Of a stretch of DNA of 64,000 bases, positions 12,420 to 23,851 are shown piece by piece. The notes under the pieces are model-generated. The model was not told the DNA's origin. It was given only the letters and a program-made list of their open reading frames with translations, and did not search any database. Each line of letters starts with the position of its first letter. Positions within the stretch are counted from its first letter, which is position 1. The stretch is taken from contig AZLU01000167.1 of the NCBI GenBank assembly GCA_002224055.1, forward strand, positions 1 through 64,000, written 5' to 3'. This stretch comes from Pezizomycotina sp. ARF18 (lineage: Eukaryota > Ascomycota). Position numbers and translations under genes: made by a program.

Positions 12420-12890
12420 TCCATAACCCTCCTCCGGGTCTGTGCCTTCTTCTTCATGCTCAATCGTAGGTACTTCAAGGTTCATAGATGTGCAACCGGC
12501 CACCGTCCCATGTTTTTTGGGAACTTGTAGTGCACCTACTCGGTTCTTCCTCGATTTTCTTCAGGTTTTCGAAATATTCTTCACCCGCCGTGGAAATATC
12601 GAAAGAACCGACGTGGTATGGGTAAACTTTAACACCCAATAATCAAAGCCCTTCGGAGGTTGGCGAGGTCCGCCTCCAAGCGCTGCCTTATATCCTCAAT
12701 GATGTCCAGTAACGTCTTGATTCCCTCGATAAGGGATTTAGTATTTTCCTGCGGCCAGCCGACTTTGGTGACCTCGTTCTGGCTGAAGAACTTTAAGATT
12801 CAGAGCAGCTGCGCTATATTGTTGCGCTGCTCGAAGATGTCGTTCCAGGCTGATAGCTTTTCGCTTTCATAGCTGAAAGCTTCAATAAAT
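12420..12890 (-). pseudogene. helical protein fragment, unrecognised
   Basis: The minus strand from about 12880 reads SEKLSAWNDIFEQRNNIAQL, then after a single stop FSQNEVTKVGWPQENTKSLI and a strongly helical LLDIIEDIRQRLEADLANLR. Further left, in another frame, an acidic EHEEEGTDPEEGYGTVS follows. The long amphipathic helix is reminiscent of N-terminal helical domains of fungal NLR or prion-type signalling proteins, but I see no diagnostic motif. No start codon is evident. Probably a fragment. Confidence 0.3.
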
Positions 12891-12899
12891 ATACATAAA

Positions 12900-13530
12900 T
12901 ATGTTGCTTATCGAAGCCCACGTCAGAAAAAAAAAAGAAAGAAAGAAAAGAAAAGAGAAGGCAGCATACACTACGCCACGATCGTGAAGCCTGGTCATTG
13001 GCGTGGATGGTTGTCGCCGCCGAACGAGGTGCGGCAGCGACACCAACTACCGAGGGCGCAAAACTTATACCCCAGCGCCGTATTGATCAAGACCGAAGCT
13101 ACCAGAGAGCATTAATGTTACGGTCAAACTATAGGAGCAAGATCCGGCGTTATCGTATTTATCATCAATAGCGCAAACGTCAGCAGTGATGTTGATCTGG
13201 AGCGCCCCTCCCACGAATATAAAATCGTCGAAAGCACGTACCGTACCATTCTGTGATCCGGTTATAAACTGTTGTGCAAAACAGGAATCGTACGATGATC
13301 ATTACACATGATTCGATATAACTGCCCGTTTTTCTGGTGATAGGCCAGACTTTACATATGTAGCGAACCCATACTTACAACGAGATAGAACGGAGTGTGT
13401 GTATGTATCACGATCTGAATAGACTTGGCGAGATCTAGGCAGATATGAGAGGCGGTAACACCCGACGATGAATCCATGGGGTAGATTTGATTATTATTTA
13501 TTTCTTTTTTTTTCCGCAACGTAAAATTAA
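12900..13530. other. intergenic, no gene seen
   Basis: Contains a purine tract AAAAAAAAAGAAAGAAAGAA near 12930 and poly-T near 13500. No coding support. Confidence 0.3.
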
Positions 13531-13532
13531 TC

Positions 13533-15440
13533 TCACAGGATGTTAAAGGTGATTGCTGCGAGATACCCTAGTACAACGAGCGGTATAACGAGAACCACAA
13601 CCGCCTGAGGTTTTCCATATCTAGCTGGGTTTAGCGCCCGCTGTCCTTGTACATGTCGTTCAGCTCGAGCAATAAAGTGTCCGCGTTGCGGCTTTTCGAG
13701 CGGCGCCTGTATACCTCCGCTACCAACCAACCCTTCTTCTCCCCTCCGATCAGAACTCCACACGACCCGCACCCTTCACCCCTCGTCCCTTCTTCCTTCT
13801 TTTGCCTACTCCCCCGGACGGTCCTTCATTATCTTCGTCAACCGGGATTAAATCGCGCACGTACGCAACCCGGATGTTGACGCGCCAGGCCTCATAAAGT
13901 AGGACTTCGCTGCAGCCTTTTCCGCCTCGAATTCCTTCCTATCGCTACTCCCGCGCTCCCCCTCTCCGTGCTCCGCGTCAAGTCCTGCAATCCCCGCTAC
14001 CCGCGCGTACCCCGTTTGCTCCTGCGCAGCGCGGGTACTACCGTCGCTCTCTCATCAGCCCCTCCGCCTCCCTCCGCACGCTCTTCCACCGCAGCATTGC
14101 CTTCCATCGCTGCATCGTCGTCGTAGTAAACCCGCCTCCTATCCGCCGCCAGGAGGGAGGCGAAAGTATTCGATCATTTCCTCATCGGCCGTCTCGGTAG
14201 ACCGCGCGGACGTAGTCTTCGTGCGCGACGTCGGCTGCTTTTAATCCCTGTGCTTGCAGAATCCTTCCGCCTTGGGTTCGATAAGCTGACACGCTGCCGA
14301 GGCACGGCGCGGCGCTCATTTTCGTGGCGAACGAGCTGGCACGTCCACCTCGGTCTTTGTGGAGGAGGTGGTGGCGGCGGAGGCGGAGGCGGCGTCCTGC
14401 TGTGGATATTGGATTAGACGTATTTCGCGTGGACGGTGATGTCGGTGGGTTCTTCGGGGGGATATAGAGGGAGGTTGTTGTCGTTGTTGTTGTTGTTGTT
14501 AGTTTGGGTTTGTTATGTTTGATGATTTGGGGGGGGGGGGGGAGGCTTGAAAAAATGAAAAAGGCGGCGGAATATGTAGGTATTTTAGTTTGAAAATTAA
14601 GATCCAGGATCACGGTTTACGAGGGGATATATATATATATATATATGTATACGAAGTGGATCACGGTGGAATACGCGGAGAACACCTCAATGTTGTGGCT
14701 GGCTTTAAAGATATATATTGGAGGAGGTACAGCAATCCATATACGACGGATTTCAGGTCAAAGCCTATCTATCAGTGGGGGTTATATATATATATCTGCA
14801 ATAGTAGATTGCCATTTTCCTCCGCCTCCCCCATTTTCTCCGTCCTCTTCGTTTTCCTCCTTCGTACCTAGTTCCAGCCTATGATACCCTTCGCCAATAG
14901 CATGCTTCCGTTCATCAGCGACATCTTGCGCCCTATGACGCCGCGTTCCCCTACGCCCAGTTCTAAGTGCCTGGTAATACAAACACGTATCCGCCGTCCC
15001 CGTCCGTGTTCGTTGGATCGATGGTAACGGGTAGCTCGTGTACATGCTTCTGTTTTTCATCTTGCGCGTTGAGGTCCCCGTTTTCGCTATAGACCCCCCC
15101 CCCCCCAAAAAAAAAAAAGCATATAGTTAGTATCGATACGGTTCAGAAAAGATTTTTTTTTCGAACGAACGCGGTCAACATATGGAGAGAAGATCCGGGG
15201 GGGGGGGGGGAATGGAAAAGATAACTTACTGCACCACTAGCGTCAGCGCTTTCGACCGCAGGTGAGGAAATAAATCAGTAGGACTAAGGACTCAGGCTGT
15301 ATCGTCGCCGTCGTCGCGTTCGTCGCCTTCGAAGTTTGTAATGTGAGCTTGGAGTTTGTGGGCGTGTAGCAGCTGTATCCGGACTCCTGAGGAATACCAT
15401 GGCGCCGCCCTGGCTTGTTCTTGTCGATGTCCCGTTGCAC
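13533..15440 (-). pseudogene. tail-anchored-like protein relic, unrecognised
   Basis: The clearest part is the C-terminus, stop at 13533: a hydrophobic helix KPQAVVVLVIPLVVLGYLAA preceded by RNADTLLLELNDMYKDSG in another frame, which suggests a C-terminally anchored membrane protein. Upstream minus-strand patches include DRKEFEAEKAAAKSYFMRPG, TSARSTETADEEMIEYF and GTSTRTSQGGAMVFLRS, in differing frames. A (GTT)n stretch gives poly-Thr and poly-Tyr artefacts near 14500. Whether all patches belong to one gene is uncertain, and no start can be chosen. No family recognised. Confidence 0.3.
14521..14650. repeat. simple repeats: poly-G and (TA)n
   Basis: A run of about 12 G near 14530 and a (TA)n microsatellite near 14628-14647. 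Low-complexity sequence, prone to length errors in assembly. Confidence 0.8.
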
Positions 15441-15680
15441 ATTGTTGGTTTTATGGGTTACCAGTAGAAACTCTAGGACTTCGTTTTTCCCGCGGTCTGA
15501 TATTGTGGATTTGGGTCTCTGTTCAGTTCAAGGAACCGTATAAGCGATATAATTCAACGCCCCTGTTCAATATATATAGAGTGAACTTGCGATATAGAGC
15601 AAATTGAAACGCGTTACACTATTGTTCAAAGAAACAAAGACCCAGAACACAATAGCAGTGAAAACAGAGATGCATCGATG

Positions 15681-15711
<31 letters not shown>

Positions 15712-16598
15712 GTTTCGTCGCGACAATTAGAACTTTTATACCATTAATCCCCTTTCTAAAATACTTTCTAACCTGTCAGAAAGCCAAACTCAAAGACCGT
15801 AGTCACATAAGCCCCCGATATTGCAACTCTATCGAAGCAACTTTCGGATCTTTTGATCACGGCTTCAAACCCGAGCGATCGCTCAAAGGAACTCGTCCCC
15901 CTCAGCCTCCCCACGATGCATACGACTTCCCCTTTGTATCTTACATTACATATATCAATAATGTATTCAAGGGCCGGAATTTCTATTTCTGTTCCGACAA
16001 GCCTTCGTGATCGCTGATTCCAATTATCCTGCGCAAATGCGCTCATAGTAGCTCATACATAATCTGGGTAAGAAAAAGCAAAATATGCCCCCCTGTCGTG
16101 GATTCAGGCCAATGATATCCTGCGCTTGAACCCAGGGATAAGAAAGAATATGGGCTAAACGAGCCATTAAATCCCTTTCACGAGCTCCCTCAAAACTCGG
16201 ATCTGCCAGTGCCAGTGAAAAGGGACCAAAGCTGAAGGAAAGAAATGAAAGCTGTCGAGACGTGATAAAGTTGTCGCCTTTAAGTCTAGCCGTCGGCGAA
16301 AAGGCTATTTCTGATTACAATTCTATCTATCTCTCCTGAGTTTGAGTAAATAGTCGGGGGGAACTCTTCACCTGTTGAGATCATCTCGTCTTCTTTTTAA
16401 AATATAAGCTTCCTTTGGTATCTTGTCGGAAGCCAGACATCGAAAGACACCATATCCACATCTACTTATACTCAATAACCAAATCCATCGTGATCTCTAG
16501 TAGCCTACCTACCAAGCCTCTCATCTTTTTACGCACCAGAAAGAAAGAAAAAGAAAAAAAAGGGAATATCCATACGCTTCACTACCAACTTCACAAAT
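15441..16598. other. intergenic with poly-T tract
   Basis: Holds a 28-nt poly-T at 15684-15711 and, at about 16540, a purine-rich AAAGAAAGAAAAAG tract shortly before the Mn-SOD start, which may belong to its promoter or leader. No gene supported. Confidence 0.4.
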
Positions 16599-17301
16599 AT
16601 GCCAGAGCAATACGCTCTCCCCGCCCTCCCCTACGCGTACGACGTAAGTCCCCCCCCCTCTTTTCTTCCTCTTGATCCCATGCTCTGTTTCAACCAATAA
16701 CTCTTAACTAAACATTCCATTAACAGGCACTGGAGCCCTACATCTCCTCCCAAATCATGGAACTCCACCACTCCAAGCACACGCAACCTACGTCCTAAAC
16801 CTTAACAAAGCCCTCTCCTCCCTAGACGTCGGCGCCGCCCCTCCCACCGCCCAAACCAAATCGCTGATCCACTTCAACGGCGGCGGGCACATAAACCACT
16901 CCATCTTCTGGAAGAACCTCTCCCACCATCTTCCCCGGACGCCTCCACCTCCTCCGCCCTACCCTTCTGACAGGGATAGAAAAGACGTTCGGTGGATTCG
17001 AAGCGTTTAGGAAGGAGTTCAGTACCGCTTTAATGGGTATCCAGGGGAGCGGTTGGGGATGGCTTGTGGTAGATGGTAGCGGCGGCAAGTTGGGTATTGT
17101 GACGACGAAGGATCAGGATGTTCCAAAGGAGGAAAAGTGATTTTTCGGGTGGATATGTGGGAGCATGCGTATTACTTGCAGTATTTGAACGGGAAGGCGG
17201 GGTACGTGGAGAATATCTGGAACGTTATCAACTGGAATTTGCGGAGGGAGGTTTAAGGAGGCAGCGGAAGGGAGTTTAAGGAGCTGAGGGCTTTGCTTTG
17301 A
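16599..17301 (+). pseudogene. Mn superoxide dismutase, cytosolic type, broken
   Basis: Fe/Mn superoxide dismutases convert superoxide to oxygen and hydrogen peroxide. Exon 1 (16599-16643) reads MPEQYALPALPYAYD with no mitochondrial presequence, like fungal cytosolic Mn-SODs. A GTAAGT..AACAG intron (16644-16726, 83 nt) follows, then [18 protein letters not shown]. All four metal ligands of the family can be located: His in MELHHSK, His in [10 protein letters not shown], and Asp and His in [12 protein letters not shown]. Conserved [12 protein letters not shown] and [12 protein letters not shown] follow. The frame changes near 16780 and 16930, and near 17140 after a TGA; the short stretch before VDMWEH is also altered. 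The last residues are again in another frame, ending EFKELRALL at 17301. No functional enzyme is expected unless the indels are sequencing errors. Confidence 0.85.
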
Positions 17302-17867
17302 GTAAGAAAAAAAAAAAGGCTCTAGCGGGGAATATCGTTACTTCCATAATGTACCTGATATATAGGTCGCCTTCCTTTGAGGGAAGTTGTCTCTCTAGGA
17401 GTAGTACTACAGTAGAAGGAATTATTTGTTTTTCTCTTTCGTTTCGTTTTCAATTCTCGGTGATATCGATATTCGTGCCTAACGAAACAATAATGTTCGC
17501 GTTACACATGCTTACAGTGCTCGTAGAAATTTCAGTAACCGACCGAGTTTCGATACACGCCTTGCCAATAACTTCTTCCTCCAAATCTCTCATAAAATAA
17601 TCTAAAAGCCATAACTGGAGATCCGAGACTAAACATGACATGAAGCTAAATTTAAATAGAAAAAAAGTTTTCAGTTCTTAACTCAAAAGACTTCCAACCT
17701 GTTTCTCAAATATATTTTCTCCACAATATCAAAACCAGAAAAAACATTGTTACAAATAAAAGCGACATTTAGCATAACAAAAGCAACCTCTCGATAGCCG
17801 GCAGAAGCCTGAGGATACCGTTACCACAACCCCCCCCCTTCGAAAGCTTTCTCCGGGAAAGAAGAAC
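17302..17867. other. intergenic, no gene seen
   Basis: Poly-A directly after the SOD relic, then T/A-rich DNA. A 100-codon open frame at 17298-17600 starts in the poly-A and lacks protein character. Confidence 0.3.
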
Positions 17868-18155
17868 ATGGCGGATGAACGCAAGAGCTTTCCGAGCCCT
17901 CAGGATGGAGTAAAGTATATCCACGGCGACAGAGATGGCGAAGGCTCGGTGTGTCGTGAATGTCTGAAAAGGAGGAATACCGAGATGAGGATCCGGGAAA
18001 TCTAGGAGATGTTCGAAGATGATGCCCGGCAGAACCAGTCGGATATTGAGGATCTCAGGTTGATGCTCAAGCTTATGGTCATTATCATACCGCTCCTAGT
18101 GTTTGGGTATCTTATAGAACTATTATCTTTAAAAAACCTTTGTGGTATCACTTGA
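17868..18155 (+). CDS. small tail-anchored membrane protein with in-frame TAG
   Basis: From the ATG at 17868 a single frame gives 95 codons interrupted once by TAG (18003-18005, codon 46). The first part is hydrophilic with a C-x2-C pair (SVCRECLKRRN). The second part has an acidic helix EMFEDDARQNQSDIEDLRL and one C-terminal membrane helix MLKLMVIIIPLLVFGYLIEL before the TGA at 18153. It looks like a tail-anchored or single-pass protein of about 95 residues. The TAG could derive from CAG by a C-to-T change. Family not recognised. If the stop is genuine only a 45-residue soluble peptide would be made. Confidence 0.5.
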
Positions 18156-19255
18156 AAAGAATAGTCGGGCTACGAACCTGATATTCTAGTCTCTACAAGC
18201 CTCTCATGGGGATAAACCAGGGAATAGATGGTCTTCGGCCATCCGTCAGGCACGGTTAGCTCGCAGATATCCCAGTCGTCTCACATTAGAGAATTCGTGC
18301 CCGATCGATCGGCTCACTAGGGCCCGTCCTTTACCACCCCACCAGCGCATCACATGTATGTGTGTAAATATATAGACGTAAAAGAATGTCAATCAATAAT
18401 AATTTAAGAAAATTGAAAAAAAAAAAAATAAATAAATAAACACATAACAAGGAAGAAATGGAAGCCTTGGATCCATCGATTGAAGATACTACCTCCATAT
18501 ATCGTTCTTTTCATACATCTTGTCAATGGGCAATCATGATTATTCCGAACCATGTGTAATCATCATGCATTTTTACGCATAGTTTTTAACCAATTGCACG
18601 ATAGGTGTGTCTGACGATTTTGTTGCAGGATTGTACTCCTCGATAATATCGCCGCCGACGTATCAGATGCGCTCGCGTCGATACCCGGTAAAAGCTGACC
18701 TCACTCATTTAGCTTTGACCATAGCACCGATAGCGCTTGGTAGCGTCAGTCCTCTAGCGTAAAATTGTACGCTCTCGATGGTGATAATTTTGATGCATAG
18801 CGTCGGCAGCGACGCTTTCCAGGCCAATGGCGGTGCTTCATCATGATAAACGGCACCAGGGGTAGAAGCAAAGAAAAGAGGCATTTGCGAAAGGACAAAT
18901 TCGAACACTTGAAACATGGAGATCCATTTATAGATATTAAGGAAAGTAAAACAAAACAAAAAAAAAAAAAAAAAAGAGAGAACTTAGATCCGTCGCACTT
19001 ATGTACTTAAGTAACTACGGTAGGGTATATAGCAAGAAAAGGCTGTCTTCCCTGTCAGCATTTTTAGGAAAAGGAGCTGCGTGTTTCGTGTACATTGACA
19101 AAAAGACCGGCAGTTATATCTGAAGGATTAGACGAGCACGAGGCTGCGGGGGCATAGATAAATCCGGGGATTCACGTTCTTCACTCAAGTTTTGCCGTTC
19201 CAGATCACATCTAATCCTTATAATAATACCTTCCCCCAACTTTGTCGTCCCAAAT
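18156..19255. other. intergenic, no convincing gene
   Basis: A minus-strand frame at 18705-18959 (84 codons, containing DEAPPLAWKASLPTL) is the best candidate but has no recognised motif. Poly-A tracts at about 18420 and 18957-18975. Confidence 0.3.
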
Positions 19256-21619
19256 GGAACACCTAACCCACCAGCCTACGGAGAAGGCGTTCCGCTCGAA
19301 GTCAGGGCGGTTGGCAAGGCTTTAGAGAGCGGCGACTGGTCCGGTGTCACTCTTAATGAACACGACATTGGCGAGGCTCGCTACCCATGGCTCGGCCACG
19401 ACCACGAGACTTCGTCCTGGCACCACCACCCGAACTCGAACGCCGGCAGGCCCCAGACTCGGAGGCTTTGCCACGGAGATACGGCGTAGGCTGGAACGCC
19501 GCGCTGGCGATGTTCCCTGGCGAACTAGACCTTCGCAGCGTGCACCCTTCCCTCCAAAACATTCGGACGGACGGCAAAGTCGTCCGCCGCGTCGCGGCTT
19601 TCGTGCAGTCGTGGATGTTCCTCTCTTCCCTCGAGGAGCTCTGCGAAAGGCCCGTGGCGACCTCGGCGTTCGTCTGCGGCGGATGGGTGTGTACTCGGAA
19701 CCTCCCCGCCTTCCTGGACGCGTGGTGGAAGAAGCTCGCAGCTTCTTCCGACAGCACGGAGGAAGTGGAGTCCACGCTAATGTACGCGAAGTCTTGCGTC
19801 TCCCACACAAGAAGCGCGTTGGGAAACCTGTACGAATCAGCGGATGCGGAGGGCGGATGCGGTCGGAGCTAGTTGAGTGCTTGGCGCCCGTGGAGCCGGC
19901 CCTCACGGCCCTTTTCGAGGCGTTGATAGGGTATATCGACTCCCGGCTCGGGAGCATCGGGAGTGGAGTCATCGGGGACGATATTACAGGTCTGCGTTTG
20001 CCTCCACGGAGCACTTATCCAGGTTAGTACGAAGGGGTTGGTGCCCTTGCTACATCGCCAGAGTCCAGGAGTCGCCGGCGAAAACTTTCCTCAGGTTCGT
20101 CGACGCGGTCGGCTGGGTGCCCCGGGGGACTGCCGCCGAGCACGCCGCCTGCAATGACCAAAAGTGTAAGCGTCATAACATCGACGTGGACACGTATTAC
20201 CAGCGCCACCGGACGGCCCGGTGTCGGTGCAGGTTCGCGAAACCGGACCTCGAACGGGTATTCGAGGTTCTCGACGAGGATAAGGTCCCGTCGTCAGACT
20301 CTCGCCCGACGGCCAAGACTTCGAGGTCGGCGCTGCGTGCGCCGGTAAAGCCGGGCTGCAGTACGTTGCCTTTTCACACGTCTGGGCAGACGGTCTGGGG
20401 AGCACGACTGAAAGGGGCTTACCCGGCTGCCAGGCGGAAAGATTACAACTGCTCATAAACCGAGCCGGCGTCAAGTTTCCAGGCTCGTGTTCTGGATCGA
20501 TCCCGAAGCAGGAGCATTACCGCCGCAAGGCTATCGGGCTGATTAGTACCACTTTTGAGAATGCAGCCGCGACGTTCGTACTCGATAGCGGGCTCGAGGG
20601 TATGTCCGTCGAGTCTGCATCTCCGATCGAGCTCGGCTGGTCGATCTTCGCTTCTGGTTGGATGGGCCGGATGTGGACTTACTCGAGGCCGTCGTATCCG
20701 GATCCGTTTATATCGTGCTTTCCGACCATGACCTCCTCAATATCAGACTTTGTAGAGCTCCTCTTCCATATCTATTTCGCACCGGCGACTCCCCTTACGG
20801 CCGCCAGAACCCGTTCCCGTCGATATTGATACACGGCTTCCTAGGCCGCTTTACAGAATAGGGCAGCTGAGACCGGAGTACTCTAAAGTTCTCAGTCATC
20901 GGGTCTCGATGACGTTTGGAGCGCCCTTGCGACGCGTCAAACCAGCAGGGCGGACGATCAGGTCCTGGTCATCGCCTCGTTTCTCGGCCTCGACGTTCAG
21001 CCGCTGATGGAGATCAGCGGCGAAGATCGGATGAAGGCGCTTTACGTGAGATTGCGGGAGATTCCCTGGAGCATACTGTTCGACCCAGGCCAAAGATCCG
21101 CTCGGCGACGTTCAGGTGGGCACCCAGGAGCTGGCTGTACGACGACCGCGGCCACGCCGCCATGAATCCGGATCCTAATAAGTTAGCAATATGCACGGAG
21201 AAGGGCCTGCGCGTCAGGCTCACCGCGCTGAAACTTAACGGAGCTTGCGATGCGACCGAGACGGAAGCGGTCCTCATCGTCGGTGATAAAGAGTACATTC
21301 TGATCCGCAAGAGCAGAAGCGGCAGCTCACGGGATCCCTCGTCACCACCTGAGCCAACCCTGTCGAGATTTAACGTAGTGGTCGTCAACTACTACCTAGG
21401 AACTCTCACCCGAAGGAATTCATCGAGCAGCAGATGCCTGCGGCTGTGAAGGCCGGCGTTGTTTTCGTAGCGTCCGGTTCTCGCCGGGGGAGTAAAGCGG
21501 AACACGATTTTTCTACAGGATTTAGGCTCCAGGAACTGGGAGAAGAGGATAACCTCGAGGAACTGCGGCGGCACGTCCCCACTTTAACTGGCACATGGAG
21601 GAAGTCGATATCTTGTTAA
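19256..21619 (+). pseudogene. HET-domain (heterokaryon incompatibility) protein, frame-shifted
   Basis: HET-domain proteins trigger the fungal incompatibility reaction and related programmed cell death. Here an N-terminal region (SVHPSLQNIRTDGKVVRR, FVQSWMFLSSLEELCERPV) is followed by WCPCYIARVQESPAKTFLRF, then a HET core with a 'VAFSHVWADGLG'-like segment, SIPKQEHYRRKAIGLISTTF (the usual 'CIPQ...R..AI..M...Y'), a W-x-R-MWTY block at about 20670 and, after a gap, DDQVLVIASFLGLDVQPLM and WAPRSWLYDDRG, both typical of the family. The C-terminus ends RHVPTLTGTWRKS at 21619. The coding passes among all three frames with at least five changes. The DNA is clearly GC-richer than its surroundings. 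About 780 codons, a normal length for this HET subfamily. Confidence 0.75.
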
Positions 21620-22110
21620 CTTGATTTGATTTCAGGTTGATCGCGGCCCTTGAGAGAGACAATACCCCGTCTCATAATCCATTATCTGAACTGTTGAGTA
21701 TGGTAGGCCGACGAGGTCCTTTCTTTTCCTCTTCTTTTTTTTCCGCCCCCCGAAGTCGTTTTTCTATGCCCATTCCTCCAAGTCGCCGCCAACGCACGAT
21801 GACGCACGCAGCTTAGGCTCGCCGTTTTGCCTTACTTCTACTAGCGGCTCAAAAGATTGAGCTTGCTCCTCAATCGTCTAGGGGAAGTAGCTGAAGCTAG
21901 AAAAGTCCCCTCAACCGCGTCGTTGCATAACGCGTTTGCTTGGGTTGTCTTGTAAACGTTTATGAGCAAACCACCGGAGCTTGAAACAATTACAACCAAA
22001 ATAATGTTTATATATATTTAGTATTAATGTATCCGTTATAATACGAAACCATTTCGCGTCTATGCTCTGGGCCATTTATTAGTCGTCTCTTGACTTTTTG
22101 TTCTCAAGTC
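21620..22110. other. intergenic, no gene seen
   Basis: Nothing supportable on either strand. Confidence 0.3.
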
Positions 22111-22143
22111 GATCCGTTTAATTTGAAAAGAAAGAAAAACGCA

Positions 22144-23103
22144 ATGTCGTCCATCTTCTTCGGTTTCCCGATAGAAGGAAGCCCTCTTGGACGTCCTCGG
22201 ATATGTAAGCTCTCGCCTTTTTCGGTTTCTCCCCGTGAATCCTCGTGAACATACTCTGATCATCCAACTCTACGCTTCTCCCCCAACGACAGCTCCCACC
22301 TCGCGATCTGAAATCCTTACGCCTAACCTCCCGCGAATTCTTACTAGTAATCTCGCCGCTCCTCTTCCGCCGCCTCCGCATCACCCTTTCAATACCCGGT
22401 AGCCTCGCGTTCTGTCCTCTCCACGGTATCTATACCGACTCCTCCTCCGACTCCTCCCCTCCATGTAACGGCGGTATACTCTCCACCGACCCCATCGCCA
22501 TCCTCCTGTCCATACTATACGTCCCTATGCCGCCAACCGCGAATCCCGTCCTCGACCGCTTCGCCAATAATCTAGGGCACCTGAAACCGCTACTGCAATA
22601 TACGAAGGAAATAGCCGCCTGCCCACCTGATCTGCCACTAGCCATCCCCGCGCCAGGAATCACCTCTCGATCGAACAGATGGGATCTCACCGGTACGGAA
22701 GACTACGGAATTCTTCCATATTATTCTTCCCGATATACTATCAGCGGGAGGGAACGTGAGAAGGATTAATGTATCCGCCGGACGAGACGCGAGCGCGATA
22801 GACTGCATCCCGAAACTACTACGTGAGTTACGAGTTGGGGCAGGGGTACAGGTGCACATAGCGCTGAGGGTGTCGTACGAGGTACCGACGTACGAAGTAT
22901 TGCCGGAGATTAGCGGAGATAGTATAGCGTCGGTTACGGTTCGAGCGCAAATGGGATTCCATGGGGATTACATTGATGGAGTTGCGAAGAGCTGTAAGAG
23001 GCTGCAAGGCTGCGAGAGGGCGGTGCATGAGAATGAACCGGGCAGGGAGTATACCTTGTTTCTAGGCAGTGAGGAGGAGAAAAGGGATGGTTGGTGGGCA
23101 TGA
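22144..23103 (+). pseudogene. F-box-like family member 1 (CxxHG signature)
   Basis: F-box proteins recruit substrates to SCF ubiquitin ligases through Skp1. The F-box is split: EALLDVLGY, then a GTAAGC..GACAG intron (22205-22292, 88 nt), then LPPRDLKSLRLTSREFLLVI and SPLLFRRLRI. The family signature follows as FCPLHGIYTDSSSDSSPPCN. Downstream come an extended region (LDRFANNLGHLKPLLQYTKE) and, after a frame change near 22750, INVSAGRDASAIDCIPKLLR and QVHIALRVSYEVPTYEVLPE, ending 23103. The ATG at 22144 is in a different frame from the F-box, so the true N-terminus is unresolved. At least two frame changes. Neighbouring paralogs lie at 23852-26205, 26900, 28575 and 30340. Confidence 0.65.
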
Positions 23104-23851
23104 AAAGGAGATAGAATAGGGGACCTGGTGTGGTTGAGAGAGGTTAGCTTGGAGAGTTTCTCGGATTTCAAAGAGAAACTCGACCGTGAGAGGGATTACT
23201 ACTCGATCATGCTATATATATATATATATATATATATATTTCTCTCGACTATTTCTTGAATATCCACTATTATGGGTTTTTGCCTTTTTCCTTTTTGTTA
23301 CATATCATTTCAATTGTAAATCCTCGTTTGACGAATGCTCCATTGTGAATATCTAGCTCCCGCGCCCAAGGTCTCAGTAGAATCTCTGTACAAGTCTTAT
23401 ATTAGTTATTTTAATGCTGGAAGGAAGGCTAGGAACTAGCGGGGACTTCCACTTTCACGATGGGGTGAGTATTGCATACAACGGCGGGTTACAACGACCC
23501 ACAACAACGCCTCTGAGTATCGGACATCAACCGTAAGGAAACACGGAGGTGAACTACCAATTGTGAACGAGAATACTCTTCATAAGTGCACCTACAAGTA
23601 GCACATCTACAATTCCGTACTTCGCGACGTTATGGGTAACAAAAGCTTAGCGAGGCAACTCGAGCGAGCATGCTCTGTCGATTTCATATTCAGTAGTATA
23701 ACAGTAGCGAGAAACATTACATTTTACAATAAAGCTTCTCGCGTGGGTCTATTTACTACGCTTCCCGCTCAGGTTCGAAGAGTTCGATCCTCTTCTAGTA
23801 GATTGTTGCGAGGATCTCTCCAGCAAATCTATTCGGAATTAAGATAATGCT
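23104..23851. other. intergenic, (TA)n microsatellite
   Basis: A (TA)n tract spans about 23212-23239. The remainder shows no gene. An isolated T-arm-like AAGAG-TTCGATC-CTCTT hairpin near 23775 has no matching acceptor stem or anticodon arm. Confidence 0.4.

Noticed and set aside
18705-18959. 84-codon minus-strand frame considered as a secreted-protein fragment
   Set aside because: A hydrophobic start is present but not a convincing signal peptide, and no family motif could be supported.
19322-20014. 230-codon minus-strand frame
   Set aside because: Antisense of the HET gene; Arg/Pro/Ser-rich with no recognised motif.
23762-23800. T-arm-like hairpin AAGAG-TTCGATC-CTCTT suggesting a tRNA
   Set aside because: The expected 7-bp acceptor partner, D-arm and anticodon arm are not found within 70-100 nt upstream, even allowing an intron.
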